From Pseudacidovorax sp. RU35E (GTDB taxonomy: Bacteria > Pseudomonadota > Gammaproteobacteria > Burkholderiales > Burkholderiaceae_C), in assembly GCF_900156165.1 (NCBI RefSeq), contig NZ_FTMY01000003.1:1-64000 (forward strand): a stretch of 64,000 nt of DNA, in the 5' to 3' direction. Under the pieces are notes generated by a model. It was given only the letters and a program-made list of their open reading frames with translations, did not search any database and was not told the DNA's origin. The translations under genes were made by a program, and so were the position numbers. Within the stretch, counting starts at the first letter, position 1. Each line of letters begins with the position of its first letter. This document shows positions 7,700 through 15,855 of this stretch, in pieces.

Positions 7700-9154
7700 A
7701 TGTCCGACCTGTCCATGCTCATCGACGGCCAAGCCGCCACGGCCGAAGGCGGTGCCACCTTCGAGCGCCGCAATCCGCTGGACGGCAGCCTGGCCTCGCG
7801 CGCACCGGCGGCCACCGCGGCCGACGCGTTGCGCGCCACCGAGGCTGCCGCCCGCGCCTTCCCCGCCTGGAGCCGCACCGGCCCCAACGAACGCCGCGCG
7901 CTGCTGCTCAAGGCCGCCGACGCGCTCGAGGCCAGGTTGCCGGACTTCACCGCCGCCCTGCCGCGCGAAACCGGTGCCACGGCCATGTGGGCCGGCTTCA
8001 ACGTGCACCTGGCCGCCGGCATGCTGCGCGAGGCCGCGGCACTGACCACGCAGGTGGCCGGCGAAGTGATTCCCTCCGACGTGCCGGGCAGCCTGGCGAT
8101 GGGCCTGCGCCAGCCGGCCGGCGTGGTGCTGGGCATCGCGCCGTGGAATGCGCCGGTCATCCTGGGCGTGCGCGCCCTGGCCACGCCGCTGGCCTGCGGC
8201 AACACGGTGGTCTTCAAGGGCTCAGAGCTGTGCCCCCACACGCACCGGCTGATCGCGCAGGCCTTCATCGACGCCGGCTTTCCGGCCGGGGTCGTCAACT
8301 ACATCACCAACGCGCCGGCCGATGCCGAGGCGGTGGTCAATGCCGTGATCGCGCACCCGGCGGTGCGGCGCGTCAACTTCACCGGCTCCACGCGCGTGGG
8401 CACGCTGATCGCGGTGCAGTGCGCGCAGCACCTCAAGCCGGTGGTGCTGGAGCTGGGCGGCAAGGCCCCGCTGCTGGTGCTGGACGACGCCGACCTGGAT
8501 GCCGCCGTGAACGGCGCCGCCTTCGGCTGCTTTGCCAACTCGGGGCAGATCTGCATGAGCACCGAGCGCCTGGTGGTCGACCAGGCCATCGCCGACACCT
8601 TCGTGCAGAAGTTCGCGGCCAAGGCCCGCGCCCTGCCGCTGGGCGATCCGCGCGGCAGCGAGCCGGTGGTGCTGGGCAGCGTGGTGGACATGAAGACCGT
8701 GGCCCACTGCAATGCGCTGATCGACGATGCGCTGGCCAAGGGCGCCACGCTGCTGTGCGGCGGCAAGGCCGAGACCACGCTGATGCCCGCCACCCTGCTC
8801 GACCATGTGACACCGGAGATGCGCATCTATGCCGAGGAAACCTTCGGCCCGGTCAAGGCCATCGTGCGCGTGAATGGTGTGGAGGAAGCCATCGCCTGCG
8901 CCAACGACAACCCCTACGGGCTGTCCTCGGCGGTGTTCAGCCGCGACACGGCGCGGGCGCTGCAGGTGGCGCAGCGCATCGAGTCGGGCATCTGCCACAT
9001 CAACGGCCCGACCGTGCACGACGAGGCGCAGATGCCCTTCGGCGGCGTCAAAGGCAGCGGCTGGGGCCGATTCGGCGGCAAGGCCGGCATCGCCGAGTTC
9101 ACCGACCTGCGCTGGGTGACCGTGCAGACCGGCGAGCGGCACTACCCGTTCTGA
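7700..9154 (+). CDS. NAD(P)-dependent aldehyde dehydrogenase (vanillin/benzaldehyde dehydrogenase-like)
   Basis: The 484-residue protein is a full-length ALDH-superfamily enzyme that oxidises an aldehyde to the acid with NAD(P)+. The general base Glu lies in ELGGKAPLLVLDDADLD (near residue 251), and the catalytic Cys in NSGQICMSTERLVVD (near 285). NFTGSTRVG marks the cofactor loop and EETFGPVKAI the C-terminal hallmark. GQICMSTER and the LDDADLD run resemble vanillin or salicylaldehyde dehydrogenases. The start at 7700 follows AGGAGA at 7685. It is most simply the last gene of the AraC/ABC operon. It also lies tail to tail with nicB, so a role in oxidising glutarate semialdehyde from the nicotinate route is a second possibility; the substrate is not decided by sequence. 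Confidence 0.92.
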   Translation: MSDLSMLIDGQAATAEGGATFERRNPLDGSLASRAPAATAADALRATEAAARAFPAWSRTGPNERRALLLKAADALEARLPDFTAALPRETGATAMWAGFNVHLAAGMLREAAALTTQVAGEVIPSDVPGSLAMGLRQPAGVVLGIAPWNAPVILGVRALATPLACGNTVVFKGSELCPHTHRLIAQAFIDAGFPAGVVNYITNAPADAEAVVNAVIAHPAVRRVNFTGSTRVGTLIAVQCAQHLKPVVLELGGKAPLLVLDDADLDAAVNGAAFGCFANSGQICMSTERLVVDQAIADTFVQKFAAKARALPLGDPRGSEPVVLGSVVDMKTVAHCNALIDDALAKGATLLCGGKAETTLMPATLLDHVTPEMRIYAEETFGPVKAIVRVNGVEEAIACANDNPYGLSSAVFSRDTARALQVAQRIESGICHINGPTVHDEAQMPFGGVKGSGWGRFGGKAGIAEFTDLRWVTVQTGERHYPF

Positions 9155-9167
9155 TCGCCGCCTCCGG

Positions 9168-12100
9168 TCAAGGCCGGGTGGGCGCGCCATGCCCCGGCGC
9201 GGCCCGCACCCGCGCGACCTGCGCGGGCAGGTCGGCCCAGGCCGGCGCCTGGGGCGCGAAGCGGGCGCGCATGTAGCCGGCCAGTTCGGCGACCTGCGCA
9301 TCGTCCAGCGCGTCGCGGAAGGCGGGCATGAAGCCGATGTCCCGCGTGGGCGGCGTGCGCACGCCGTCGAGGATGGTGCGGATCAGGTTGTCGGGCCGGG
9401 TGCTGGTGAGCTGGCTGTTGAGGGCCAGCGGCACGTTGGCGCCCAGCAGCGTGGGGCCGTCGCCGTCGTGGTGGCAGGCGGCGCAGGCGGACTCGAACAT
9501 GCGCTGGGGCGCCCCCAGCAACGCACCCTGCCCGGCGGCGGCGCGCTGCACCGCCTGCGTGGCGAGTGCCTGCGGATCGGCCGCAGGCGCCGGGTTGAAG
9601 CTGGCCAGATAGGTGGCCATGGCGCGCACGTCGGCATCAGGCAGCTGCTGCAGGCCGTGCACCACCTCGGCCATCGGCCCGCCCGCGATGCCGTGCCGCG
9701 GCGAATGGCCGTGGCGCAGGTAGGCGTAGAGGCTCTCCGCGTCCCAGGGCACGGCGTTGGTCGAGCGGGCGGTGAGGGCCGGCGCCTCCCAGCCGTCGAT
9801 CAGCGCGCCGGACAGGAAGTCCGTGCCGGCTTTCTCTGCACCCAAGGCGTTGCGCGGACTGTGGCACGCGGCGCAGTGGCCCAGGCCATTGACCAGATAG
9901 GCGCCGCGGTTCCATTCGGCGCTCTGGCCGGCCACGGGCTGGTAGGGCGTCGCGTCGTGGAACAGGCCGTTCCAGCCGGCCATGAGGGGGCGCAGGTTGA
10001 AGGGGAAGCGCAGGTCGTTGGCCGGCATGGCCGCCGGTCCACCGTCCTCGCGCGCGCCGGCCTTCACCGGCGGCAGGGACATGAAGTAGGCGTAGAGCGC
10101 CTGCAGGTCGTCGTCGCTGGTCTTGGCGAAGGCGGTGTACGGGAAGGCCGGGTACAGGTGGCGGCCATCGCGCGAGATGCCCTCGCGCATCGCGCGCTGG
10201 AAGGCGGTGAAGGACCAGCGGCCCAGGCCCGTCTCGGCATCGGGCGTGAGGTTGGTCGTGTGGATGGTGCCGAAGGGCGTGTGCATGGCGCGCCCGCCCG
10301 CGTTGGGCAGGCCGCCCTCGGCCGTGTGGCAGACGGCGCAGTCGCCGGCGGCGGCCAGCTGGCGGCCGCGTTCGATGGTCTGCGCGCTGTAGGCCGGCGC
10401 GCTGAAGTTGACGGGCGCGATGGCCGGGCGCCAGCCGAGCAGACCGGCCACGGTGCCGATGCCGCCGACGAGCAGGCCGGCGATGAGGGCCGGCCAGCCC
10501 TTGCGGCGCGGGGCGAGGGTTTGGCTCCTTCCCCCGCTGGGGGAAGGCGGGGATGGGGGCTGCGGCGCCTGCTCGGCCGACGGCGCCCCGGACTGGCCCC
10601 CACCCCCGCCCTCCCCCACAGGGGGAGGGAGTGAAGACAGCGCGGCCAGCACCTTCTCGGGCGTGAAGGGCGGCTCGCGCAGGCGCACGCCCGTCGCATC
10701 GAAGATGGCATTGGCGATGGCCGCCGTGCCCGGCACCGAGGCCGACTCGCCCGCGCCCAGCGACGATTCGCCGGGGCGCGGCATCTGCAGCACCTCGATG
10801 ACCGGCACCTCGCGGAAATGCAGGATCGGGTAGCTGCCCCATTCGCGCGTGGCGACCACGCCGGCCGGCGGCATGCCGGGCAGCGGCGTCTTCACCGGGA
10901 GCTGGGAAGCCGCACTGCCGGCCGGCTTCGCGGCGGGCGCGAAGCGCACCTCCTCCTTCAGCGCCCGGCTGGTGGTCTGGATGACGTTGCCGTGCACCTG
11001 GTGCTCGACGCCCGCCGGGTTGACGGTCAGGCCCGCATCGTGGCCGACGACCACGCGGCGCACGTGCACTTCGCCGGTCCGGCGGTTGACCTCCACATCG
11101 GCCACCCAGGCGGCCCAGGCCGCGCCGAAGCCGGGCCACTTGCTGTGGATGTAGCGGGCGTATGCGAAGCCTTGCCCGAAAAGGACGTCGCCCCCCGGGC
11201 CCACTCGCGACTGCGGCGGCCGCGAGGGATGGTCCCCATGCGCATCCTCCTGCGGGCCGGTGCGCCAGCGCCAGCCGGCCTTCTGCGCCGTCGCCTCGAT
11301 CAGCTCGCGCGCCCGCTCGTCGGGCAGGTGGCGCAGGCGGAACTGCACCGGGTCCACACCGGCGGCGGTGGCGAGCTCGTCGATGAAGCTCTCGTGCGCG
11401 AAGGAGTTGGGCAGGGCCGAGACGCCGCGCAGCCACGAGGCGCGCACGATGGGCGCCATGTCGCGCACCTGCACCCGCAGGTGGTCGTAGGCATAGGGCG
11501 GGCGCGCGGTGCGGTCGCCCATCTCGTAGGCCTGGGCCAGCGGCTCCACCGTGCGGGTGAGCAGCAGGGCCAGTGTGGGCGCACCGTTGCTCGGGTAACT
11601 CGTCTGGAAGTCGTAGGCCGCGATGCCGCCCTCGGGCGACAGGGCGCCGGCCACCTCCATCAACTGCGCCGTGCCCTTGGGCTCCCACAGGTGCTCCTGC
11701 TCGCGGCTGAGCTGCACACGCACCGGCGCATCGACGGCGCGGGCCAGCAGCGCGGCGTCGGCCGCCACGTCGTCGGCGCCGTTGCGGCCGTAGCAGCCGG
11801 CGGCCTCCAGGCGGACGACGTCGACTTCGACGTCCTGCAGGGCCAGCAGGCGGGCCAGGTCGGCGCGCAGCACGTGCGGGTTCTGGGTACCGGCCCAGCA
11901 GCGCAGGCGCACGGCGGGTCCGCCTTCGCGGCCTGCGCCCTCCTGGCCACCGTCAGCGCCATTGCCCGTGCCACGCTCACGGCCATCACCGTCGCGGTCG
12001 TCGTCCGGCTCCCACTGCGCCACCGCGCACGACGGCCCGATGGACGCATGCAGCTGGTACGGCCACAGATAGGTGCGGCGCAGCGTGCCATCGCCCTGCA

Positions 12101-13088
12101 ACGCAGCCTCGACGTCGCCCTCGTCCACCAGCGTGCGCGTGGTGGACGGGTTGGCGCGGATGGCCTCGGCCACCTTGCCCGCGCCGGCCAGGTCGGGCAT
12201 GCCGGGCCAGGCCTTCCAGCGGACGCGCAACTCGCGCATGGCCTGTTCGGCGTGCTCCTCACGCTCGGCCACCACGCCGACGAAGTCGCGGATGACGACC
12301 ACGGCGCGGATGCCGGGGATGTGGGCGATGGACGACTCGTCCACCGACTCCAGCGTGTTGCCGATGAAGTCGCCATGGTCCGCGCCGGCATAGGGCGGGC
12401 GGATCACGCGGCCGTGCAGCATGCCGGGCAGGCGCATGTCGTGCACGAAGGCCAGCTCACCGGCCAGCTTGGCGGGGATATCGATGCGCGGCTGCGGCGT
12501 GCCGACGATGCGGTAGTCCTCGGGCCGCTTGAGCGGCGTGGCCGGGTCCAGCCGCAGCACGGTGCGCTGGCCGGCCAGCAGCTCGGCGAAGGGCAGCGCC
12601 CCGCCCTCCGCCACGATGCGTCCGCGGTCGATGGCGAGTTCGCCCACCGGCCGACCCAGGCGCTCGGCCGCGCGCGCCAGCAGCCAGTGCCGCGCCTGCG
12701 CTGCGGCCAGCCTCAGCGGTTGCGCATGGATCTGGATCGAGGCGCTGGCGATGGTCGCGCCCTGGTTCGGCACCTGCGCCGTGTGGCCGAGCGCCATGGC
12801 GACGCAGGCCATGGGCACGTCCAACTCCTCGGCCACGATCTGGGCCAGGGCGGTCTGGATGCCGGTGCCCAGGTCCACGTGGCCGTTGAGGGCGGTGACG
12901 CTGCCGTCGTCCCAGACGGCGAGCAGGATCTCGTCGCCTTCCGCCGGATTGCCGGGCACCGCAGCAGGTTGGCCCTTGGCCGGCGGCGGCGGCACGGGCG
13001 TGTCGCGCACGACGACCAGCACGCCCTCGGCGCCGAGGAATTCGGCGCGCGTGCGGGGCTGCGCGGCGCGTCGTGGGTCGGCGGTCAC
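9168..13088 (-). CDS. nicB: Nicotinate dehydrogenase-like large subunit: molybdopterin domain fused to membrane anchor and three haem-c domains
   Basis: The 1306-residue protein is a xanthine-oxidase-family molybdenum hydroxylase subunit fused to a cytochrome, as in NicB, which hydroxylates nicotinate to 6-hydroxynicotinate and passes electrons to the respiratory chain. Molybdopterin-domain hallmarks include NGHVDLGTGIQTALAQI, EAAGCYGRNGADD, and GESASVPGTAAIANAIF ahead of PPFTPEKV. A Pro/Gly/Ser linker at about 818-855 comes from a hairpin repeat (10527-10629). One hydrophobic helix (LIAGLLVGGIGTVAGLLGW, about 865-885) follows, then three CxxCH motifs: CAVCH (~915), CAACH (~1070) and CAACH (~1200). 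An extra Asp/Gly-rich insert (~387-410) lies in the Mo domain. GTG start at 13088 overlaps the nicA stop (GTGA). It is longer than I recall for NicB (about 1190), mainly through the two inserts. Confidence 0.88.
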   Translation of the reverse strand: MTADPRRAAQPRTRAEFLGAEGVLVVVRDTPVPPPPAKGQPAAVPGNPAEGDEILLAVWDDGSVTALNGHVDLGTGIQTALAQIVAEELDVPMACVAMALGHTAQVPNQGATIASASIQIHAQPLRLAAAQARHWLLARAAERLGRPVGELAIDRGRIVAEGGALPFAELLAGQRTVLRLDPATPLKRPEDYRIVGTPQPRIDIPAKLAGELAFVHDMRLPGMLHGRVIRPPYAGADHGDFIGNTLESVDESSIAHIPGIRAVVVIRDFVGVVAEREEHAEQAMRELRVRWKAWPGMPDLAGAGKVAEAIRANPSTTRTLVDEGDVEAALQGDGTLRRTYLWPYQLHASIGPSCAVAQWEPDDDRDGDGRERGTGNGADGGQEGAGREGGPAVRLRCWAGTQNPHVLRADLARLLALQDVEVDVVRLEAAGCYGRNGADDVAADAALLARAVDAPVRVQLSREQEHLWEPKGTAQLMEVAGALSPEGGIAAYDFQTSYPSNGAPTLALLLTRTVEPLAQAYEMGDRTARPPYAYDHLRVQVRDMAPIVRASWLRGVSALPNSFAHESFIDELATAAGVDPVQFRLRHLPDERARELIEATAQKAGWRWRTGPQEDAHGDHPSRPPQSRVGPGGDVLFGQGFAYARYIHSKWPGFGAAWAAWVADVEVNRRTGEVHVRRVVVGHDAGLTVNPAGVEHQVHGNVIQTTSRALKEEVRFAPAAKPAGSAASQLPVKTPLPGMPPAGVVATREWGSYPILHFREVPVIEVLQMPRPGESSLGAGESASVPGTAAIANAIFDATGVRLREPPFTPEKVLAALSSLPPPVGEGGGGGQSGAPSAEQAPQPPSPPSPSGGRSQTLAPRRKGWPALIAGLLVGGIGTVAGLLGWRPAIAPVNFSAPAYSAQTIERGRQLAAAGDCAVCHTAEGGLPNAGGRAMHTPFGTIHTTNLTPDAETGLGRWSFTAFQRAMREGISRDGRHLYPAFPYTAFAKTSDDDLQALYAYFMSLPPVKAGAREDGGPAAMPANDLRFPFNLRPLMAGWNGLFHDATPYQPVAGQSAEWNRGAYLVNGLGHCAACHSPRNALGAEKAGTDFLSGALIDGWEAPALTARSTNAVPWDAESLYAYLRHGHSPRHGIAGGPMAEVVHGLQQLPDADVRAMATYLASFNPAPAADPQALATQAVQRAAAGQGALLGAPQRMFESACAACHHDGDGPTLLGANVPLALNSQLTSTRPDNLIRTILDGVRTPPTRDIGFMPAFRDALDDAQVAELAGYMRARFAPQAPAWADLPAQVARVRAAPGHGAPTRP
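10527..10629. repeat. Inverted pair of GC hairpins (REP/BIME-like) translated in frame inside nicB
   Basis: Hairpin 1 is CCTTCCCCC-GCT-GGGGGAAGG (10527-10547), followed by CGGGGATGGGGGC. Hairpin 2 is CCCTCCCCC-ACA-GGGGGAGGG (10609-10629), preceded on the opposite strand by CGGGGGTGGGGGC. The two units are thus copies in head-to-head orientation. Both stems are 9 bp and perfect. The 103 bp stay in frame and encode the Pro/Gly/Ser-rich linker between the molybdopterin domain and the membrane helix. Such units are normally intergenic. Confidence 0.75.
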
Positions 13089-13576
13089 CGGGGCGCCTCC
13101 GGCAGGGCCGCGGCGCCGAGCCGGGCCGCGGCCAGGCTCACCGCACGCAGGATCTCCACATGCGTGCCGCAGCGGCACAGGTTGCCCGACAGCTCGCTGC
13201 GGATGCGGGCCTCGTCGGCGTGCGGCTCACGCGCGAGCAATGCCGCGGCCTGCATCACCATGCCGTTGAGGCAGTAGCCGCACTGGGCGGCCTGGGCCTC
13301 TTCGAAGGCCTGCTGCACCGGATGGAAGTGGCCGCGCCGGCCCAGCCCTTCCAGGGTGGTGACGGCGCGCCCCGCCACGCCATGGGCCGGGATCACGCAG
13401 GCCCGCGCCGCGGTGCCGTCCACATGCACCGTGCAGGCGCCGCACTGGCCCAGGCCACAACCGTACTTGGGGCCGTTCAGGCCCAGGTCGTTGCGCAGCA
13501 GGTGCAGCAGCGAGGCCTGACGCGGCACCTCGCGCGCGAAGGGCTGGCCGTTGACGGTGAGCTGGAGCGCGGGCAA
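13085..13576 (-). CDS. nicA: Nicotinate dehydrogenase-like small subunit, (2Fe-2S) protein
   Basis: The 163-residue protein is the two-cluster iron-sulfur subunit of a molybdenum hydroxylase. The plant-type ferredoxin domain has Cys40, Cys45, Cys48 (YGCGLGQCGAC) and Cys60. The C-terminal helical domain has QCGYC (Cys99, Cys102) and NLCRCG (Cys134, Cys136). Together these bind two 2Fe-2S clusters that carry electrons from the molybdenum centre. The start is a TTG at 13576 (LPALQLTVNG, read as Met), with AAGG upstream at long spacing; no better start exists because the ferredoxin strand begins at once. It is translationally coupled to nicB (GTGA) and 20 bp downstream of the nicotinamidase gene. 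Confidence 0.92.
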   Translation of the reverse strand: MPALQLTVNGQPFAREVPRQASLLHLLRNDLGLNGPKYGCGLGQCGACTVHVDGTAARACVIPAHGVAGRAVTTLEGLGRRGHFHPVQQAFEEAQAAQCGYCLNGMVMQAAALLAREPHADEARIRSELSGNLCRCGTHVEILRAVSLAAARLGAAALPEAPR

Positions 13577-13596
13577 GGCAGGTCGCTCGAACCTTC

Positions 13597-14325
13597 TCAG
13601 GCGACGTCGGCCGACTGGATGCGCTTGACGCCCTTGGCCTGCATCTGCTGCCAGGCCTTGGCGAGCGAGCCGTTGAGGTCGATGGCGCGGGTCGCGTCCT
13701 CGATCACGTAGACGTTGAAGCCCGCGGCGCGCGCGTCCAGCGCCGTCCAGGCCACGCAGAAGTCGGTGGCCAGGCCGGTGACGTAGACGGTCTTGATGCC
13801 ACGCGCCTTGAGGTAGCCCGCCAGGCCGGTGACGGTCTTGCGGTCGGCCTCCTGGAAGGCCGAGTAGCTGTCCACGCCTTTGTTGTAGCCCTTGCGGATG
13901 ATGAGCTGCGCGGTGGGCAGCTTCAGGTCCTTGTGCAGGGCCGCGTCGTCGGTGCCCTGCACGCAGTGGTCAGGCCACAGCACCTGGTTGCCGTAGTTGA
14001 GCTTGACGCTGTCGAAGGGCTTGGTGCCGTTGTGGGCGCTGGCGAAGGACGCGTGGCCCGCCGTGTGCCAGTCCTGCGTGACGATGATGTTCTGGAACTT
14101 GGGCGCCAGCGCATTGATGACCGGCACCACGTCGGCCCCGCCCTTGACCGGCAGCGTGCCGCCGTCGACAAAGCAGTTCTGCACGTCCACCACGATCAGC
14201 GCGGCCTGCGCGCTGGGGCTGATCTTCTTCGCGTCGGCCGCCAGCAGCGGCGGTGCGATGGCGGCCGCGCCCAGGGCGGCGGCGGCCTGCAGGAAGTGGC
14301 GGCGTTGGGGTGCGTTGCGCAGCAT
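13597..14325 (-). CDS. Exported nicotinamidase / isochorismatase-family cysteine hydrolase with Tat signal
   Basis: The 242-residue protein is a PncA-like hydrolase that turns nicotinamide into nicotinate and ammonia. It starts with MLRNAPQRRHFLQAAAALG, a twin-arginine-like signal (QRRHFLQ), and a hydrophobic stretch ending PLLAAD, so it acts in the periplasm, unlike the cytosolic salvage PncA. The catalytic Asp is in LIVVDVQNCF and the metal ligands are in TQDWHTAGHASF (Asp, His, His). The nucleophile Cys lies in TGLATDFCVAWTALDA (near residue 190). The gene sits 30 bp after livF and 20 bp before nicA, so it supplies nicotinate to the dehydrogenase encoded next to it. The Tat reading rests on the RR-x-F-L-Q pattern. 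Confidence 0.9.
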   Translation of the reverse strand: MLRNAPQRRHFLQAAAALGAAAIAPPLLAADAKKISPSAQAALIVVDVQNCFVDGGTLPVKGGADVVPVINALAPKFQNIIVTQDWHTAGHASFASAHNGTKPFDSVKLNYGNQVLWPDHCVQGTDDAALHKDLKLPTAQLIIRKGYNKGVDSYSAFQEADRKTVTGLAGYLKARGIKTVYVTGLATDFCVAWTALDARAAGFNVYVIEDATRAIDLNGSLAKAWQQMQAKGVKRIQSADVA

Positions 14326-14354
14326 GGTCGGTCCCTCCGAGGACAGGTTGGAAA

Positions 14355-15089
14355 TCAGACGCTCAGGTAGGCCCGTCGGACCTCGTCGTTGGCGGCCAGC
14401 TCGTCCATGGTGGCCTGGTAGCGGATCTGGCCTTTCTCCAGCACGTAGGCGCGGTCCGAGACGAGTTCGGCGAAGTGCATGTTCTGCTCCGACAGCAGGA
14501 TGGACACGCCCTGGGCCTTGAGCTCCAGGATCATCTGCGCCATCTGCTCCACGATGACCGGCGCGACGCCTTCGGAGGGTTCGTCGAGCAGCACGAGGTA
14601 GGGGTTGCCCATGAGCGTGCGAGCGACGGTGAGCATCTGCTGCTCGCCGCCGCTCATGCGGCCGCCGGGGCGGTCGGGCATCTCGCCGAGATTGGGGAAG
14701 AGCTTGAAGAGCTTCTCGGGCGTCCACAGCGGCGCGGCGCCACCGTCGGCCCATTGGCGGCCGGCCTGGCGGCCGACTTCGAGGTTCTCCATGACGGTGA
14801 GGTCGGTGAAGACGCGCCGGTCTTCGGGCACGAAGCCCAGGCCCAGGCGGGCGGCATGGTGCGGCTCGGTCTTGGAGATGTCGTGGCCCAGGAAGCGGAT
14901 GCTGCCGCGGCGCTTGCCGAGCATGCCCATGAGGGCCTTGAGCGTGGTCGACTTGCCGGCGCCGTTGCGGCCCATGAGGGCGACGACTTCGCCACGGCGC
15001 ACTTCCAGGTCCACGTCGTAGAGGATCTGGGCGGCGCCATACCAGGCGCAGAGGGACTTGGCTTCGAGCAGGACGGGCGGGGTGCTCAC
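14355..15089 (-). CDS. LIV-type ABC transporter ATP-binding protein (LivF-like), nicotinate cluster
   Basis: The 244-residue LivF-type ATPase has Walker A GRNGAGKSTT, an EDRRVFTDLTVMENLEVG segment, signature MSGGEQQMLTVARTLMG, Walker B LVLLDEPSEGVAP and the C-terminal LLSEQNMHFAELVSDRA. The start is a GTG at 15089 with only a weak AAGG upstream. It belongs to the transporter encoded at 15856-19873 but is cut off from livG by 766 bp of noncoding sequence holding two folded elements. In most liv operons livG and livF touch. The weak start and the intervening element suggest its expression may be set separately. Confidence 0.92.
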   Translation of the reverse strand: MSTPPVLLEAKSLCAWYGAAQILYDVDLEVRRGEVVALMGRNGAGKSTTLKALMGMLGKRRGSIRFLGHDISKTEPHHAARLGLGFVPEDRRVFTDLTVMENLEVGRQAGRQWADGGAAPLWTPEKLFKLFPNLGEMPDRPGGRMSGGEQQMLTVARTLMGNPYLVLLDEPSEGVAPVIVEQMAQMILELKAQGVSILLSEQNMHFAELVSDRAYVLEKGQIRYQATMDELAANDEVRRAYLSV

Positions 15090-15194
15090 TGGTGGGGCCT
15101 TGTTTTGGGTGTCGTTGCGAACGTTGGAAGCGTCCGGTTCTGAATGACTTTCGCAGTGGTGCGCGTGCTCGCAGCTTCACTGGCGATGGGGGCG

Positions 15195-15436
15195 GCGCGG
15201 CGGGGCCGGGCTGCCAGGGGCTCAGACGGTGGCGGTCGATGCTGCGCATCGACTCCGCTGCGATGCTCGGTCAGGGGGCGCGTCGCATAACTCGCTGCGC
15301 TGCCTGCAGCAGCTCCGCTCAGACAAATGCGACGAGTCAGATCACGAAGCGCGCGTGTCTTCGCACGCGCGCCGCCCCCTGCCCTGCGCTTCTCGCCACC
15401 ACCGAAATCGCCCCTGGCAGCCCGGCCCCGCCGCGC
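15195..15436 (+). repeat. Structured element, copy 1 (plus orientation), about 242 bp
   Basis: The outer arms at 15195-15220 and 15411-15436 form a perfect 26-bp inverted repeat. Inside are, in order: hairpin A, GTCGATG-CTGCG-CATCGAC (15235-15253); helix GTCGCAT/ATGCGAC (15282-15288 / 15327-15333) enclosing hairpin C, GCTGC-CTGCA-GCAGC (15299-15313); and hairpin B, GCGCGCGTG-TCTTCG-CACGCGCGC (15349-15372). Copy 2 at 15578-15828 repeats this architecture in opposite orientation with paired base changes. It lies between livG and livF, with no credible protein. Whether it acts as DNA (a MITE-like repeat) or as RNA is not known. Confidence 0.8.
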
Positions 15437-15577
15437 GGATACGTTGCGCTCGATGGGGCGCACACGTGCCCGCGGCTCTGTCAAGGCAACGGCGCGAACT
15501 GAGTTCTGGCCCGGGGCGCAGGTGGGGGCGGAGGCGGGAGCGCCAGCGTCACCGCCGAAACTGGCCGCAGCGTGTCC

Positions 15578-15828
15578 CGCCCTGGTCGGGGCCTGGTCTG
15601 GGGCGGCTGCGTGTGCGTCGCCGAGAAGCGGAGGTTGGCCGGGCTGCGGGCCTGCCGGAGGACAGGCCCGCTTCGTGAACTGACTCGCGGCGTTTGTTTG
15701 AGCGGAGCTGCCGCAGGCAGCGCAGCGAGTTATGCCGCGGCCCGGCCGACCGAGCATCGCAGGGGAGTCGGCCTGCAGGGCCGACCGACGAACTCGCAGC
15801 CGCCCCAGGCCAGGCCCCGGCCAGGGCG
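15578..15828 (-). repeat. Structured element, copy 2 (minus orientation), about 251 bp
   Basis: The outer arms at 15578-15611 and 15795-15828 match over 34 bp except two C/T differences that would keep G-U pairs in RNA. Read on the minus strand: hairpin A is GTCGGCC-CTGCA-GGCCGAC (15785-15767), then a GCGGC/GCCGC helix encloses hairpin C (GCTGC-CTGCG-GCAGC), then hairpin B is GCGGGCCTG...CAGGCCCGC (15671-15646). The core between hairpins A and B is roughly 85% identical to copy 1 by eye, while the stems differ by compensating changes on both sides. The flanking 15090-15194 and 15437-15577 hold no gene I can support. Confidence 0.8.
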
Positions 15829-15855
15829 CGCCCCGAACAGAAGCCACCAAACAAT

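Noticed and set aside
15092-15502. Small proteins within the livG-livF gap
   Set aside because: All frames are Arg/Ala-rich readings of palindromic DNA, and no frame is shared by the two copies of the element.
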